NCBI RefSeq assembly: GCF_013248905.1
Contig: NZ_JABRVS010000001.1
Location: forward strand, 434,001-498,000
Length of the DNA: 64,000 bases
Direction of reading: 5' to 3'
Source of the DNA: Shewanella sp. VB17
GTDB taxonomy: Bacteria; Pseudomonadota; Gammaproteobacteria; Enterobacterales; Shewanellaceae
Part shown: positions 35,078 to 44,212 of the stretch, in pieces
How positions within the stretch are numbered: the first letter of the stretch is position 1
Layout: the number at the start of each line of letters is the position of its first letter
Program-made: the position numbers and the translations under genes
The notes under the pieces: model-generated
Told to the model about the DNA's origin: nothing
What the model saw: the letters and a program-made list of their open reading frames with translations, nothing else
Database searches by the model: none

Positions 35078-35153
35078 AATTCTCCTTAAAATAGCATGAG
35101 TTTATTGATTATAGTGACGGCATTTTAACCTTAAATTGACCTGCTCTCACAGC

Positions 35154-35204
35154 TTTTTTACTGTAGTGAGATAGATTTTTTACTGTAGTGAGATAGATTT
35201 TTTA
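35154..35204. repeat. 22-bp tandem repeat upstream of kbl
   Basis: The unit T6 plus ACTGTAGTGAGATAGA occurs twice exactly (35154-35175, 35176-35197) and the T-run begins a third. It lies 80-120 bases upstream of the kbl start, in the promoter region. Confidence 0.85.
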
Positions 35205-35321
35205 ATTTAGGAGGTGGTATCAGTTAGCATTAAAAAAACTAATCATGATTAAATGAATCTGTCTAATGGAAAAATTAATTTTTAGGCATTGATTTTAGAG
35301 GTATTATACAAAATACTCATA

Positions 35322-35969
35322 TTATTCTATGAGTGCGATTGCTCGCGCCCGGTAGTGTTGCTCCAGCCTCACAAATGTACTGTGTGAACGGGCTGTTGAA
35401 TAGGCTTTAGATAGCATTAATATTCTAAGCAGCCCTTCATATAGAGATGATTTAGTGATTTCCATATTGCTTGAATGGGTTTGCTTATAACCTATCCAGA
35501 AGCAGATAATCATGCGTATTGTCTCTGCAAGAGGGGGGATGTCCTTCTCATCTATCGAGAGAAATTCATCTTGTTTGAGTTTAGACAATATATGGCAGCA
35601 TCGCTTGAGTACTTGTTCTTGGGTGATGAGATACAGAGATTTAAGCTGGCTATCACGGTTTAGAATATCCGTTAGATTAGCGTACATAAAACGGAACTCC
35701 CACATGGCGTAAAACATGGCATCGAAGTAACTGATAAGCAAATCTATCGTCGCTGGCTCATTTTGATAAAGCTGGAAGCTTGTTTCCAAGTGATGTTGAT
35801 ACAAGCTAAAAATAGAACGAATAATGTCTTCTTTATTGCGAAAATGATAATAAAGATTACCAGGACTGATCCCTAAATGTGCGGCAACATGGTTAGTCGT
35901 GATATTTCGCTCACCTTGTTCATTAAACAGGGCGAGGCTGGCATAAATGATTTTATCGCGGGTTTTCAT
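35322..35969 (-). CDS. TetR/AcrR family transcriptional regulator
   Basis: 215 residues. The N-terminal TetR helix-turn-helix is KIIYASLALFNEQGERNITTNHVAAHLGI... with NLYYHFRNKEDIIRSIF (about 7-55). The ligand-binding half is unusually rich in aromatic and Tyr residues (MWEFRFMYANLTDIL). The signal molecule is unknown. It is divergent from waaA. A perfect 5-bp inverted repeat in the shared upstream region may be its operator. Confidence 0.9.
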   Translation of the reverse strand: MKTRDKIIYASLALFNEQGERNITTNHVAAHLGISPGNLYYHFRNKEDIIRSIFSLYQHHLETSFQLYQNEPATIDLLISYFDAMFYAMWEFRFMYANLTDILNRDSQLKSLYLITQEQVLKRCCHILSKLKQDEFLSIDEKDIPPLAETIRMIICFWIGYKQTHSSNMEITKSSLYEGLLRILMLSKAYSTARSHSTFVRLEQHYRARAIALIE

Positions 35970-36039
35970 TTTGGTCCTAATTGCAGCTTCGTTAAGTGTT
36001 GTTCACTGTTGTGGTAGACTTATGTTGCTGAGTCAACTT

Positions 36040-36052
36040 TGTCAAACTGACA
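36040..36052. promoter_or_regulatory. Candidate TetR operator
   Basis: TGTCA-AAC-TGACA is a perfect inverted repeat 70 bases upstream of the TetR gene and 165 bases upstream of waaA. TetR regulators often bind such sites beside their own gene. Chance occurrence is possible. Confidence 0.3.
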
Positions 36053-36217
36053 TAATCTATCAGGCGATATTGATTTTAGCTAATTGAAAAATGAATGGGA
36101 TCAAAGGCGCCTTAGTCTAGCTTTTATCAAAGTCATCAGTAAGTCAAATTATCTCAATGACAAGGCTTATGGTAGCATGAGTGTTTTTCCCTTTACCTTA
36201 AATTAGTATTAAATCGA

Positions 36218-37486
36218 ATGAACCGTTTTTTATATTCAGTATTACTGTATTTACTGTTACCTGTATTGATTTTATATCTGGCATTTAGGGCTGCCAAAAG
36301 TCCAGGTTATCGGGCTCGATGGGGTGAGCGATTTGGGTTAACTAAGCTTAAGCCGAGTGAGATATTGATCCACTGCGTTTCTATGGGTGAGACCTTAGCG
36401 GCGATCCCTTTAATTAAACATATATTACAAGCCTATCCAAGCGTGTCGATAACGGTCACCACGACTAGTCCAACGGGTTCAGCAGAGGTCATTAAAGCCT
36501 TTGGTGATAGTGTGCAACATTGCTATTTACCATTTGATTTACCTATTTGTGTTAATCGTTTTATTAAACAGCTTGCTCCTAAGTGCTGTATTATTATGGA
36601 AACAGAGCTCTGGCCTAACTTTGTTCATCAAGCCACCAAGTCTGGTGTAAAGTTGATGTTAGCGAATGCAAGATTATCATCGCAGTCAGCATTGCAATAT
36701 CAAAAGCGTATTAATCTAAGTCGACCTATGTTACAGAGCTTAGATATGATTGCTGCTCAGTCAGATCAAGCGGCAGAGCGTTTTATGGACTTAGGGGTTA
36801 GCCCGGACAGGATTGAAGTATGTGGCAGTGTAAAATTTGATCTCACTATTCCTGCGGGGCAAATGGCTCAAGCAAAACAATTACGTCAGCAGTGGCGGGA
36901 TAAGAGCGTGCCAGTGTGGATTGCCGGTAGTGTTCATCTTGGTGAATTTGAGGCGATATTGTTGGCGCATAAGCGTCTATTAATTAGTAAGCCAGATGCC
37001 TTGTTAGTCATAGTTCCACGTCATCCTGAGCAATTTAACCTCGCTGCTGAGAAAATTATTGCATCAGGTTTGAGTCTGGCGCGCCGTAGTCAGCAAGATG
37101 AAGTGAATGCAAGCATCCAAGTGTTGCTTGGCGACACCATGGGGGAATTGTTGACTTTTTACGGTGCAGCCGATCAAGCTTTTGTTGGTGGTACCTTAAT
37201 CGATAATGGTGGTCACAATCCACTAGAGCCTGCGGCATTTGGTGTACCGGTATATGTTGGCCCAAAGCATTGGGATTTTGCTGAGATAACGGGATTGCTT
37301 AATGAAGCGGGTGCCTTGACTATGATCTCATCTGCCGAAGAGTTAGCCGATGAGTTAATGGCTAAGTTTAATGATCCTTTAGCTTATCAAGCTGCAAGCC
37401 AGTCATGCTTACGAGTTGTTGATGCAAATAAAGGGGCGCTTAAGCAACAGTTTGAGCTTGCTTGTCAATTGATTGATGCAGTGTAG
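36218..37486 (+). CDS. waaA: 3-deoxy-D-manno-octulosonic acid (Kdo) transferase
   Basis: 422 residues. An N-terminal hydrophobic anchor (LYSVLLYLLLPVLILYLAF) is followed by a GT30 domain. Family motifs are HCVSMGETLAAIPLI with the catalytic Glu, METELWPNFV, IAGSVHLGE and GGTLIDNGGHNPLEP near the end. It adds Kdo from CMP-Kdo to lipid IVA at the cytoplasmic face of the inner membrane. It opens the LPS core region; kdkA about 4 kb away may phosphorylate the Kdo it adds. Confidence 0.95.
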   Translation: MNRFLYSVLLYLLLPVLILYLAFRAAKSPGYRARWGERFGLTKLKPSEILIHCVSMGETLAAIPLIKHILQAYPSVSITVTTTSPTGSAEVIKAFGDSVQHCYLPFDLPICVNRFIKQLAPKCCIIMETELWPNFVHQATKSGVKLMLANARLSSQSALQYQKRINLSRPMLQSLDMIAAQSDQAAERFMDLGVSPDRIEVCGSVKFDLTIPAGQMAQAKQLRQQWRDKSVPVWIAGSVHLGEFEAILLAHKRLLISKPDALLVIVPRHPEQFNLAAEKIIASGLSLARRSQQDEVNASIQVLLGDTMGELLTFYGAADQAFVGGTLIDNGGHNPLEPAAFGVPVYVGPKHWDFAEITGLLNEAGALTMISSAEELADELMAKFNDPLAYQAASQSCLRVVDANKGALKQQFELACQLIDAV

Positions 37487-37560
37487 GGATGTGTTGGTTA
37501 CCTTGGAATATGCTTTCACTACTTGACGGCATATGTTAGCTAATAATATTAAGGAAAGTT

Positions 37561-37962
37561 ATGGTCACAGGGGAGTGTAATTGTGGAGAGGTGGCTTTCG
37601 AAATCGCTTCTAGTATTACAGATGTATTTATCTGCCATTGCTCTATTTGTCGACTAGCTACCGGTAGTAATGGTATTGCTGTCATCGTGATTAATAACAG
37701 TGATTTTCGTTGGATAAAAGGTCGTAAGTTGATTCATACCTGGGATAAACCAGGGCACAATTGGCAAACGAGTTTTTGTCAACATTGTGGCTCACCATTA
37801 CCTGGTGCTGACGACAGTTCTCGGATGTATGTCCCAGTTGGATTGATTACGCAGGGTGGTGAAAATCTTAAAGTAGCCCATCATATATGGGTTGACTCGA
37901 AAGCTATTTGGGATCAAATTAGTGATAGTGGTAAACAACATCAAAAAGCGTTCGTCAAATAA
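37561..37962 (+). CDS. GFA (CENP-V) family zinc protein
   Basis: 133 residues. Zinc-binding cysteine sets are ECNCGEVAF, CHCSICRLATG and CQHCGSPLPG, in the order typical of the glutathione-dependent formaldehyde-activating fold. Most members have no proven activity. It starts 74 bases after waaA with AAGGAAAG upstream and is followed by a strong terminator. Confidence 0.88.
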   Translation: MVTGECNCGEVAFEIASSITDVFICHCSICRLATGSNGIAVIVINNSDFRWIKGRKLIHTWDKPGHNWQTSFCQHCGSPLPGADDSSRMYVPVGLITQGGENLKVAHHIWVDSKAIWDQISDSGKQHQKAFVK

Positions 37963-38115
37963 TAAGGGAGTGAGTCAACATACGGAATATGATACCAAGG
38001 GCATAAGTCTATTAACCTAAATAATAGGTCAGACATTTAATATCGCATCAATTCAAAATGCATATACCAAAAGTAAATTAACTGTTTTTTCAAGTTAGGT
38101 GGCACTTTTTTGCTT

Positions 38116-38147
38116 AAAATACCCAAGTAGATGCTCGGGTATTTTTT
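38116..38147. terminator. Bidirectional rho-independent terminator
   Basis: AATACCC ... GGGTATT with AAAA before and TTTTTT after, between the convergent GFA and DUF4360 genes. Confidence 0.8.
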
Positions 38148-38164
38148 ATTATGTGATTTTAGAC

Positions 38165-38797
38165 TTACTCGCTACATTCTTTCCACTGTAACTGGTATTG
38201 AAATAATGTTTCGACACTAGAGTCGAGACTGTCTAAGATAACCATAGATGCTTCTTCATTAAAGCCTTTATAGGCAACAACGCTTGAATTGGCGCCTATG
38301 ATGACATCAGCGCCACAGGCTGACCAAACTTGTGTTGATATGAGTAAGTCATCTTCGACAAAGTAATTACCAGAATCCCACTCATCTTCTTTACCCCACT
38401 GAGTTGAGTTTACTGGACCTCTTTGTCCCGCAAAAAAATATTCAGTATTTAATGCACCATAACCTCCAGGAGGTACGTCACGGTAACCGCGGAAGTCCAT
38501 CTTAACTAAAGAGGCACTGTAACCAGTAGGTACATGCATGGTGAATCGCATATCGCAACTAGTACGTTTTCTGCCTCTTCTTTCATCATCCATAGAGTCG
38601 GCAATGAATTTATCAAATAAGATACTGATTTTACTTCCGTCAGCAGTCATAGTTGTGGAAAAGGTGTCTGGGGCACAGCCTTCCCCACTTGAAATAAAAT
38701 CATATAAATAGCTGCCTTCCATGTTGAGAACATAGGCGTTAGCCGTAAATGAAGTTAGTGTGCTTAACGCTAAAATAGGGAGTAATTTTTTAAACAT
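38165..38797 (-). CDS. DUF4360-like secreted protein
   Basis: 210 residues from ATG 38797 (MFKKLLPILA); four more codons are open upstream. The signal peptide is cleaved near TANA. The mature part follows the DUF4360 pattern: GCAPDTFSTTMTADGSKISI, a Cys in RTSCDMRFTMHVPTGY, MDFRGYRDVPPGGYG and a late WSACGADVIIGANSSV. Four cysteines suggest two disulfides. The family is known from bacteria and fungi as secreted proteins of unknown role. Confidence 0.75.
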   Translation of the reverse strand: MFKKLLPILALSTLTSFTANAYVLNMEGSYLYDFISSGEGCAPDTFSTTMTADGSKISILFDKFIADSMDDERRGRKRTSCDMRFTMHVPTGYSASLVKMDFRGYRDVPPGGYGALNTEYFFAGQRGPVNSTQWGKEDEWDSGNYFVEDDLLISTQVWSACGADVIIGANSSVVAYKGFNEEASMVILDSLDSSVETLFQYQLQWKECSE

Positions 38798-39156
38798 AAT
38801 ATATTCCATTGTTGTGTAAACTAGATAAATTTATGTGAGCAATTTTACTTATCTGAATATGTATTCAAGGAGTAGAAAACCTCGATACGAAATAAAGCAC
38901 CAGTAAATTAACATTATCGCAACAAGTTGCAAGTGTCTTATTAAAAATAATAAATGATATTTTTTTAAAATTCGTACTGAAATATTTCCGTTTACTTGTT
39001 GAAATTATTTACAAAATATGTAAACCAATTCTTTATGACATCTTTACCGTTAATCCTCCCTAAGGTCGGCGCTGGTGAGTATCAAACATGTGGTAACAGC
39101 ATGAACTTATGAATTAGAATATGGTCTACGTTATTAAATATTTTCAAAGGGTAGAG
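38798..39156. other. AT-rich divergent intergenic region
   Basis: Holds presumed promoters for the DUF4360 gene and the antiporter gene. ATG 39121 is in frame with the antiporter but lacks a ribosome site. Nothing else is recognised. Confidence 0.35.
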
Positions 39157-40359
39157 ATGGACGAGCACATTGTGATTTTAATTATCGCCTTGGTGGTATT
39201 ACTTTATGGGTATATCTCTAAAGCGTTAATTCGATTTAACATCTCAGGCCCTATGATGTTTACTGGTTTTGGTCTATTACTTTCTCCTTTCGGTTTTAAT
39301 ATTACGGAGGTTGAGGTTAATGCTGAGTTTGTTACCATCATTGTTGAAATAGCCTTGGTGCTGGTGTTGTTCGCTGATGCAGCGTTGTTGGATCTGAATC
39401 TACTAAAGCAATCTTGGAAAATCCCTGCTCGTTTGCTATTCATAGGTTTGCCTATTACAGTCGTTGTAGGGACGTTTGCCGCCAGTCTTATCTTTCCTGA
39501 TGAGCCTATGACTTACATGATTTTATTAGCCTTGTTGCTGACGCCAACAGATGCTGCTTTGGGTAAGGCTGTGGTATCGGATCCTAAAGTGCCGCAAAAA
39601 ATTCGCTCAAGCATCAATGTTGAAAGCGGTTTAAACGATGGTATCGTTTTCCCCATAGTGCTCACTGTGGTTGCCATGATAACCAGCGGATTAACGCATA
39701 CTCAAGATAATGGTTGGATGGTGTATGTTGTTGAGCAGATAGTTTTTGGCGCGTTGATCGGCGGTGCACTTGGTTATATAGGCACTAAGCTTACGATGAA
39801 GGCTATCGAAAAGTGTTGGATGGAGTCGAATTATCAAAGCCTTATTCCTATCGCCTTAGCCATTCTTTCCTTTTATTTAGCCGAATCATGTGCTGGAAAT
39901 GGCTTCATTGCTGCTTTTTTTGCGGGCCTTTATGCCGGTAATACCTGTGAGAAAGCACGACAACATATTGAAAATTTTGCAGAGGCGGAAGGTGAGTTAT
40001 TTGTACTGGTCAGTTTTTTCTTATTTGGGTTAGCTTTTGTACCAATCACCTTAGCCCATATCAGTGTTGAAGTTGTTATATATGCATTATTAAGCCTTAC
40101 AGTGTTGCGAATAATTCCTGTCATGATAAGTCTAATTGGCGCCAAATTGGATTTGGCTACCATGGCGTTTATTGCATGGTTTGGCCCGCGAGGTATTGCT
40201 TCAATTTTGTATGTACTGATTGTTGCTCATGAAATAGGAGAGATTAAAGGGTTTGAGACCATTTATGCAGTGGTCACTGTGACTGTGCTAATGAGTATTT
40301 TCGCCCACGGAATAACAGCACAGCCATTAGCAAACTGGTATGCTAAAAATCATAAGTAA
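39157..40359 (+). CDS. CPA1-type Na+/H+ (cation/proton) antiporter
   Basis: About 400 residues from ATG 39157, preceded by AGGG; ATG 39121 would add twelve residues. Roughly twelve hydrophobic helices are present. The CPA1/NhaP signatures are ALVLVLFADAALLDL, LLTPTDAALGKAVVSD and INVESGLNDGIVFP, the last carrying the ND pair of electroneutral exchangers. It exchanges monovalent cations for protons at the inner membrane, consistent with a marine host. The ion preference is not readable from sequence. Confidence 0.88.
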   Translation: MDEHIVILIIALVVLLYGYISKALIRFNISGPMMFTGFGLLLSPFGFNITEVEVNAEFVTIIVEIALVLVLFADAALLDLNLLKQSWKIPARLLFIGLPITVVVGTFAASLIFPDEPMTYMILLALLLTPTDAALGKAVVSDPKVPQKIRSSINVESGLNDGIVFPIVLTVVAMITSGLTHTQDNGWMVYVVEQIVFGALIGGALGYIGTKLTMKAIEKCWMESNYQSLIPIALAILSFYLAESCAGNGFIAAFFAGLYAGNTCEKARQHIENFAEAEGELFVLVSFFLFGLAFVPITLAHISVEVVIYALLSLTVLRIIPVMISLIGAKLDLATMAFIAWFGPRGIASILYVLIVAHEIGEIKGFETIYAVVTVTVLMSIFAHGITAQPLANWYAKNHK

Positions 40360-40378
40360 GCTGATTTAGTCAGCATAA

Positions 40379-41140
40379 CTATTGGACGGAATGATAACCA
40401 AGCACTAATTGTTGCCAGTTATTAGAGGTAAATTTGAGTGTGTCAAGTATGCCTTTTTCTTTATTGAAGGAGCGTAACAAGCGGTCTAAATTGGCATTTT
40501 GCCATTTAGTTCTAGGTTGGCGGATCTCACCTCTATCGAAGTCGATAAGATAGAATTCTTCATCTGTGATAAGAATATTCTTAGCGTTTAAGTCGGCATG
40601 ATACACCCCGCGCTGGTGGAATTTGGCAATACAACGGCCGAGTTGTTGCCAGCGTACATTGGTTAGCGCAGTTTTACTCAGTTTTGCGACCATATCTTGG
40701 GCACCTTCAACACGCTCTATGATAATATCTGCGCGATAGTGTAGACCATATTTTTCTACGTTCGCTGCAATGGGTTTAGGCACATTAAAACCTTCGTTAT
40801 AAAGTTGTACTAACAATGTCAGTTCGGCAATGGCTCTGGTTTGATTAAGACCAGTAAAGAAATAACGGTCTTTACTGATTTTTTCTATCAAGCCTCCACG
40901 ATAGTAATGACGTAATACCCACTGGCTCTCATCTGCTTCATCAAGGTTAGGTTGTATGAACCACGTAATGTGACGTCCTTTCGATGAGCCGGTGATCACT
41001 GATTTTTGTTGCCAATACTCCATAGTAAACCAATCGCTGGAGATCGAATCTAGCCTAGGGTGGCAGAAAGCGATTGAGCCTTTTGGTGATTTTTTTATCT
41101 GCATGTGCGTGAGCTTTGTCTCTGCTAGAAGCGTTGGCAT
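40379..41140 (-). CDS. kdkA: 3-deoxy-D-manno-octulosonic acid kinase
   Basis: 253 residues. It is a kinase-like fold, with WVLRHYYRGGLIEKISKDRY (Lys-bearing N-lobe), RAIAELTLLVQLYNEGFNVP, catalytic HADLNAKNILI (Asp about 182) and metal-binding IDFDRGEIR. KdkA phosphorylates Kdo of the LPS inner core at O-4. Shewanella and Vibrio carry one phosphorylated Kdo. It is adjacent to the GT9 gene and convergent with the antiporter gene. Confidence 0.93.
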   Translation of the reverse strand: MPTLLAETKLTHMQIKKSPKGSIAFCHPRLDSISSDWFTMEYWQQKSVITGSSKGRHITWFIQPNLDEADESQWVLRHYYRGGLIEKISKDRYFFTGLNQTRAIAELTLLVQLYNEGFNVPKPIAANVEKYGLHYRADIIIERVEGAQDMVAKLSKTALTNVRWQQLGRCIAKFHQRGVYHADLNAKNILITDEEFYLIDFDRGEIRQPRTKWQNANLDRLLRSFNKEKGILDTLKFTSNNWQQLVLGYHSVQ

Positions 41141-41345
41141 AAGAATTGGCTTATTGTTGGGTGTGTTTAGGTTAAAAGATAATGGTATTCTACAGTAACT
41201 TGTACGTGAACTTATACCTATCTTAATGATAAGTCATTAATGTAAAGGTTGAGCTTTGCCGATGATCTAACGGTTTAAGTTTGGAACCTCGCCTAATCTC
41301 CTTTAAACTATCAAGGTTTTCCATTTAAGATCAATTTTGAATCCT

Positions 41346-42410
41346 ATGAACCTAAATCTGAATAGCATCAATTCTCTTTGTTTACTTCGATTATCTGCCA
41401 TTGGTGATGTGTGTCATGCTGTCGCTATGGTGCAAGCGATTCAGAGGCAATATCCTAATCTTAGGATCACTTGGATCATAGGAAAAGTCGAATATCAGTT
41501 GCTTAAAAACTTACCCGATGTGGAGTTTGTTATTTTTGATAAATCACAGGGTTGGAAAAGCTATTTCAATTTAAAAAGAGCACTAGCAGGGCAGAGATTT
41601 GATGTGTTATTGCACATGCAGGTAGCGCTGCGAGCAACACTTGCCTCATTAGCTATATCGGCAAAAGTACGTGTTGGCTTTGACCGCGATCGAGCGAAAG
41701 AGGGCCAATGGCTAGTGACGAATCATAAAGTTGAAGCTTTAGAGGCTCCTCATGTACTTGAGGGCTTTATGGGTTTTGCCAAAGCGCTGGGTGTGAAGGA
41801 CTTAACGCCCAAGTGGAATATTCCTGTGCCTACAGCCGATAGTGAGTTTGCTAAACGTATTATTCCTGATGGAGAGAAAACCTTAGTGATTTGCGCCGCT
41901 GCGAGTAAGCCTGAGCGTAATTGGCTACCCGAGCGCTACGCTGGCGTTGCGGAGCATGCAATAGCAAAAGGTTTTAGGGTAATACTTTGTGGTGGACCAA
42001 CATCTCTTGAGAAAACCTTAGCACAAGATATTCAAGCTGCTTGCAGTCAAACACTCGACAATCAAGTGGGTAAAACCTCGTTAACTCAGTTGTTGGCGGT
42101 ATTGAAACAAGCTTCCATCGTATTAGCGCCAGATACGGGGCCTGCCCATATGGCTGTAACTCAAGGGACGCCAGTTATTGGCCTTTATGCTCATTCGAAT
42201 CCTGGACGAACAGGCCCTTATAGCTGTTTGGCTTCTGTGGTTAGCGTATACGATGAGGTGATTAACGCGCAGCATGGTGATAACGTGCCATGGGGAATAC
42301 GCGCCAAGGGAGTGGGTCTTATGGAGATGATACAGCTTGAACCTGTGATCAATATGTTTGATGTACTCTCAAGCGATTATCTGTATCAAATACGTAAACT
42401 AATCACTTGA
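41346..42410 (+). CDS. GT9 heptosyltransferase-type LPS core glycosyltransferase
   Basis: 354 residues from ATG 41346; TTG 41337 is also possible. GT9 features are LCLLRLSAIGDVCHAVAMV (N-terminal GD motif), FDVLLHMQVALRA, VGFDRDRAKEG and the ADP-heptose-binding VLAPDTGPAHMAVTQGTPVIGLYA. It is likely to add the first or second heptose (WaaC/WaaF role), given its position beside kdkA. The last 8 bases overlap the convergent GT80 gene. Confidence 0.88.
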   Translation: MNLNLNSINSLCLLRLSAIGDVCHAVAMVQAIQRQYPNLRITWIIGKVEYQLLKNLPDVEFVIFDKSQGWKSYFNLKRALAGQRFDVLLHMQVALRATLASLAISAKVRVGFDRDRAKEGQWLVTNHKVEALEAPHVLEGFMGFAKALGVKDLTPKWNIPVPTADSEFAKRIIPDGEKTLVICAAASKPERNWLPERYAGVAEHAIAKGFRVILCGGPTSLEKTLAQDIQAACSQTLDNQVGKTSLTQLLAVLKQASIVLAPDTGPAHMAVTQGTPVIGLYAHSNPGRTGPYSCLASVVSVYDEVINAQHGDNVPWGIRAKGVGLMEMIQLEPVINMFDVLSSDYLYQIRKLIT

Positions 42411-43572
42411 ACTGATTAGAAAAAAAGATCTGTTGAGGTGTTATGATATTGAGGTATAGCATTATCTGCACCAGTGAATTTTTCTCGATATCATCAGCAG
42501 TTCCCTCAAATACGATATATTCTATTTTGTAGTTTTGGGGAAGAGAGAAGTATAGTGAGCTCTCCATTCCTCCAATTTTTTGAGGTAAGAGTTCAGCCAT
42601 TATGAGAGTTTCAAATGGTATGCTGGAATTCATTGACTGCATTTTATGTGCATCAATAATCTTATCGTTGAAGTCAGCAAAAGGATGTCCTTTAAAAAGC
42701 AAGTTAGTTTTTCCTATGCTTGGAATCACACCTTGATCCGAGAGAGAGTCTGAAATTACGCGTATCTGTATATCGCTATTTGTAGTCGTTGAGTCTACAC
42801 CAATAAACATGAAGCTATTTTTTTTGTGGTAATTGAAATTTTCAGATTTGAAGTTGATCATTCGATAAAATAGTGTTTTTTGTTCGTGTGTAAAAGAGTG
42901 GCTTGATATGTAGTCCCATCTAATCTGTTTTGTATTGCCTTGTAAGTGCTCTTTTAGCTGCCTAAGTTCAGGCTTTTCCATATAATCCATACGCAGCATA
43001 TGATATGTTGTGGGGAAGAGTTTATGCCAATTGAAAATACTCCCTATGGAGCGAGGTAGCTTGTTTGACTTTCCAGTTAGGAATCTAATGACTTTATTTT
43101 CACTACCAGAAATATAGCTTTTTAGATTGTTTTCACCTTGGGTCAGACTTTTTATTTGATTGTTTAATCCTAGAGATTCCCAAGTATACATCTTTCGGTA
43201 TTCAGACGAACCATCATCGATAAGTTCTAGTTTTTGAATATTAATCTTAGGTATGTTACTTATTTTTCGGATTAGCCTAGCTATATCTTTACTCCAATAA
43301 GTGTTCCCATAGATAGTGATATGGCAGGTATCGCGTGGAGATAATATTTCTATCAGCCTTTGATGAATATTATCTATAGAAGAGCATGACTCGCCGTTGA
43401 TATTTTTTAAGATGTTTTGATCCGTGAGGGGGTGACGTGACCAGTAAATGAGTTTTTTATGGGAACTGTTATTCGCTATTATCATGGTCATTTGCTGTAT
43501 TGTTGGCAAAGTTGCACGATCTATGTAGATTTCTAAGTTGGAATTTTCTTCTATATGGTTGGCTTGATGCAT
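42403..43572 (-). CDS. GT80 family sialyltransferase-like enzyme
   Basis: 389 residues. It is collinear with Pasteurella/Photobacterium GT80 sialyltransferases. NLEIYIDRATLPTIQQM and IYWSRHP come first, then the catalytic-base motif IQKLELIDDGSSEY. The CMP-donor region has LLFKGHPFADFND and LLPQKIGGMESSLYFSLP near the end. No signal peptide is seen, so it acts in the cytosol. It would transfer Neu5Ac or another nonulosonate, perhaps Kdo, from a CMP donor to the LPS core. No CMP-sialate synthesis genes are in the window. It is clearly more AT-rich than waaA or hldE, suggesting transfer. Confidence 0.88.
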   Translation of the reverse strand: MHQANHIEENSNLEIYIDRATLPTIQQMTMIIANNSSHKKLIYWSRHPLTDQNILKNINGESCSSIDNIHQRLIEILSPRDTCHITIYGNTYWSKDIARLIRKISNIPKINIQKLELIDDGSSEYRKMYTWESLGLNNQIKSLTQGENNLKSYISGSENKVIRFLTGKSNKLPRSIGSIFNWHKLFPTTYHMLRMDYMEKPELRQLKEHLQGNTKQIRWDYISSHSFTHEQKTLFYRMINFKSENFNYHKKNSFMFIGVDSTTTNSDIQIRVISDSLSDQGVIPSIGKTNLLFKGHPFADFNDKIIDAHKMQSMNSSIPFETLIMAELLPQKIGGMESSLYFSLPQNYKIEYIVFEGTADDIEKNSLVQIMLYLNIITPQQIFFSNQFK

Positions 43573-43839
43573 AAGTTATCAATATTGTTTTTTTGTTACA
43601 TGGTATTGGAACAAACAGAAAAAGAGCAAGATGTAGGTATACCATAAAAACTTCTCCATTAGGATGATATAGCCGAATTAATTCTATAATATCAGCAGAT
43701 AATGTTTTTCACCAGTGCTAGCTAGCTTCATGCCCAATATCATAGGGGTGATCATCAAAACTTTTTTTCCTCAATATGTTCACGATTAAGGGTTAACTTG
43801 TGGCAAAAAATACCAATAAAAGCAAGACGGCGCAGCTCC

Positions 43840-44180
43840 TGTAATGGAAGCCTTTAATAGAGCGCCCATGTGAGTCTCATCTAAAACCAAATTTGGTGAA
43901 GATTCGCTATACATTAAACCAGTGGCAAAAACTGATGTATTATATCGAAGATGAAGGGGCCCTATCGACAACAGCCGCGCTGAGCGGGTTGTAAAACCTT
44001 TTGTAATTTTAATACAGCCTCGGACGGTAAGGTTATCGCGATGTTCTACGATATTATAGAAACAGCCAAAGCTAACGGGTGTGTGTCCTTTGATTATATC
44101 ACCATTGGCGGGCTCAGCTTGGCATAGACCCTAATGAAGTCGAGTGTTTACTCCCTTGGAGCATTAACCTCAACGTGTAG
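43840..44180 (+). pseudogene. IS66 transposase (TnpC) 3' remnant
   Basis: In broken frames the plus strand reads RYTLNQWQKLMYYIEDEGAL, then PIDNSRAERVVKPFV, then IIETAKANGCVSFDYI, then DPNEVECLLPW to a stop at 44178. This is the order of the IS66 TnpC C-terminus. Two or more indels and a missing core make it dead. No IS ends were found. The left part of the gap (43573-43839) shows nothing. Confidence 0.85.
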
Positions 44181-44212
44181 TTCCCCAAACTACTGTGTTT
44201 AGAGATCATATT

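Noticed and set aside
43786..43971. 61-codon minus ORF
   Set aside because: It is antisense to the IS66 remnant, whose plus-strand reading matches a family.
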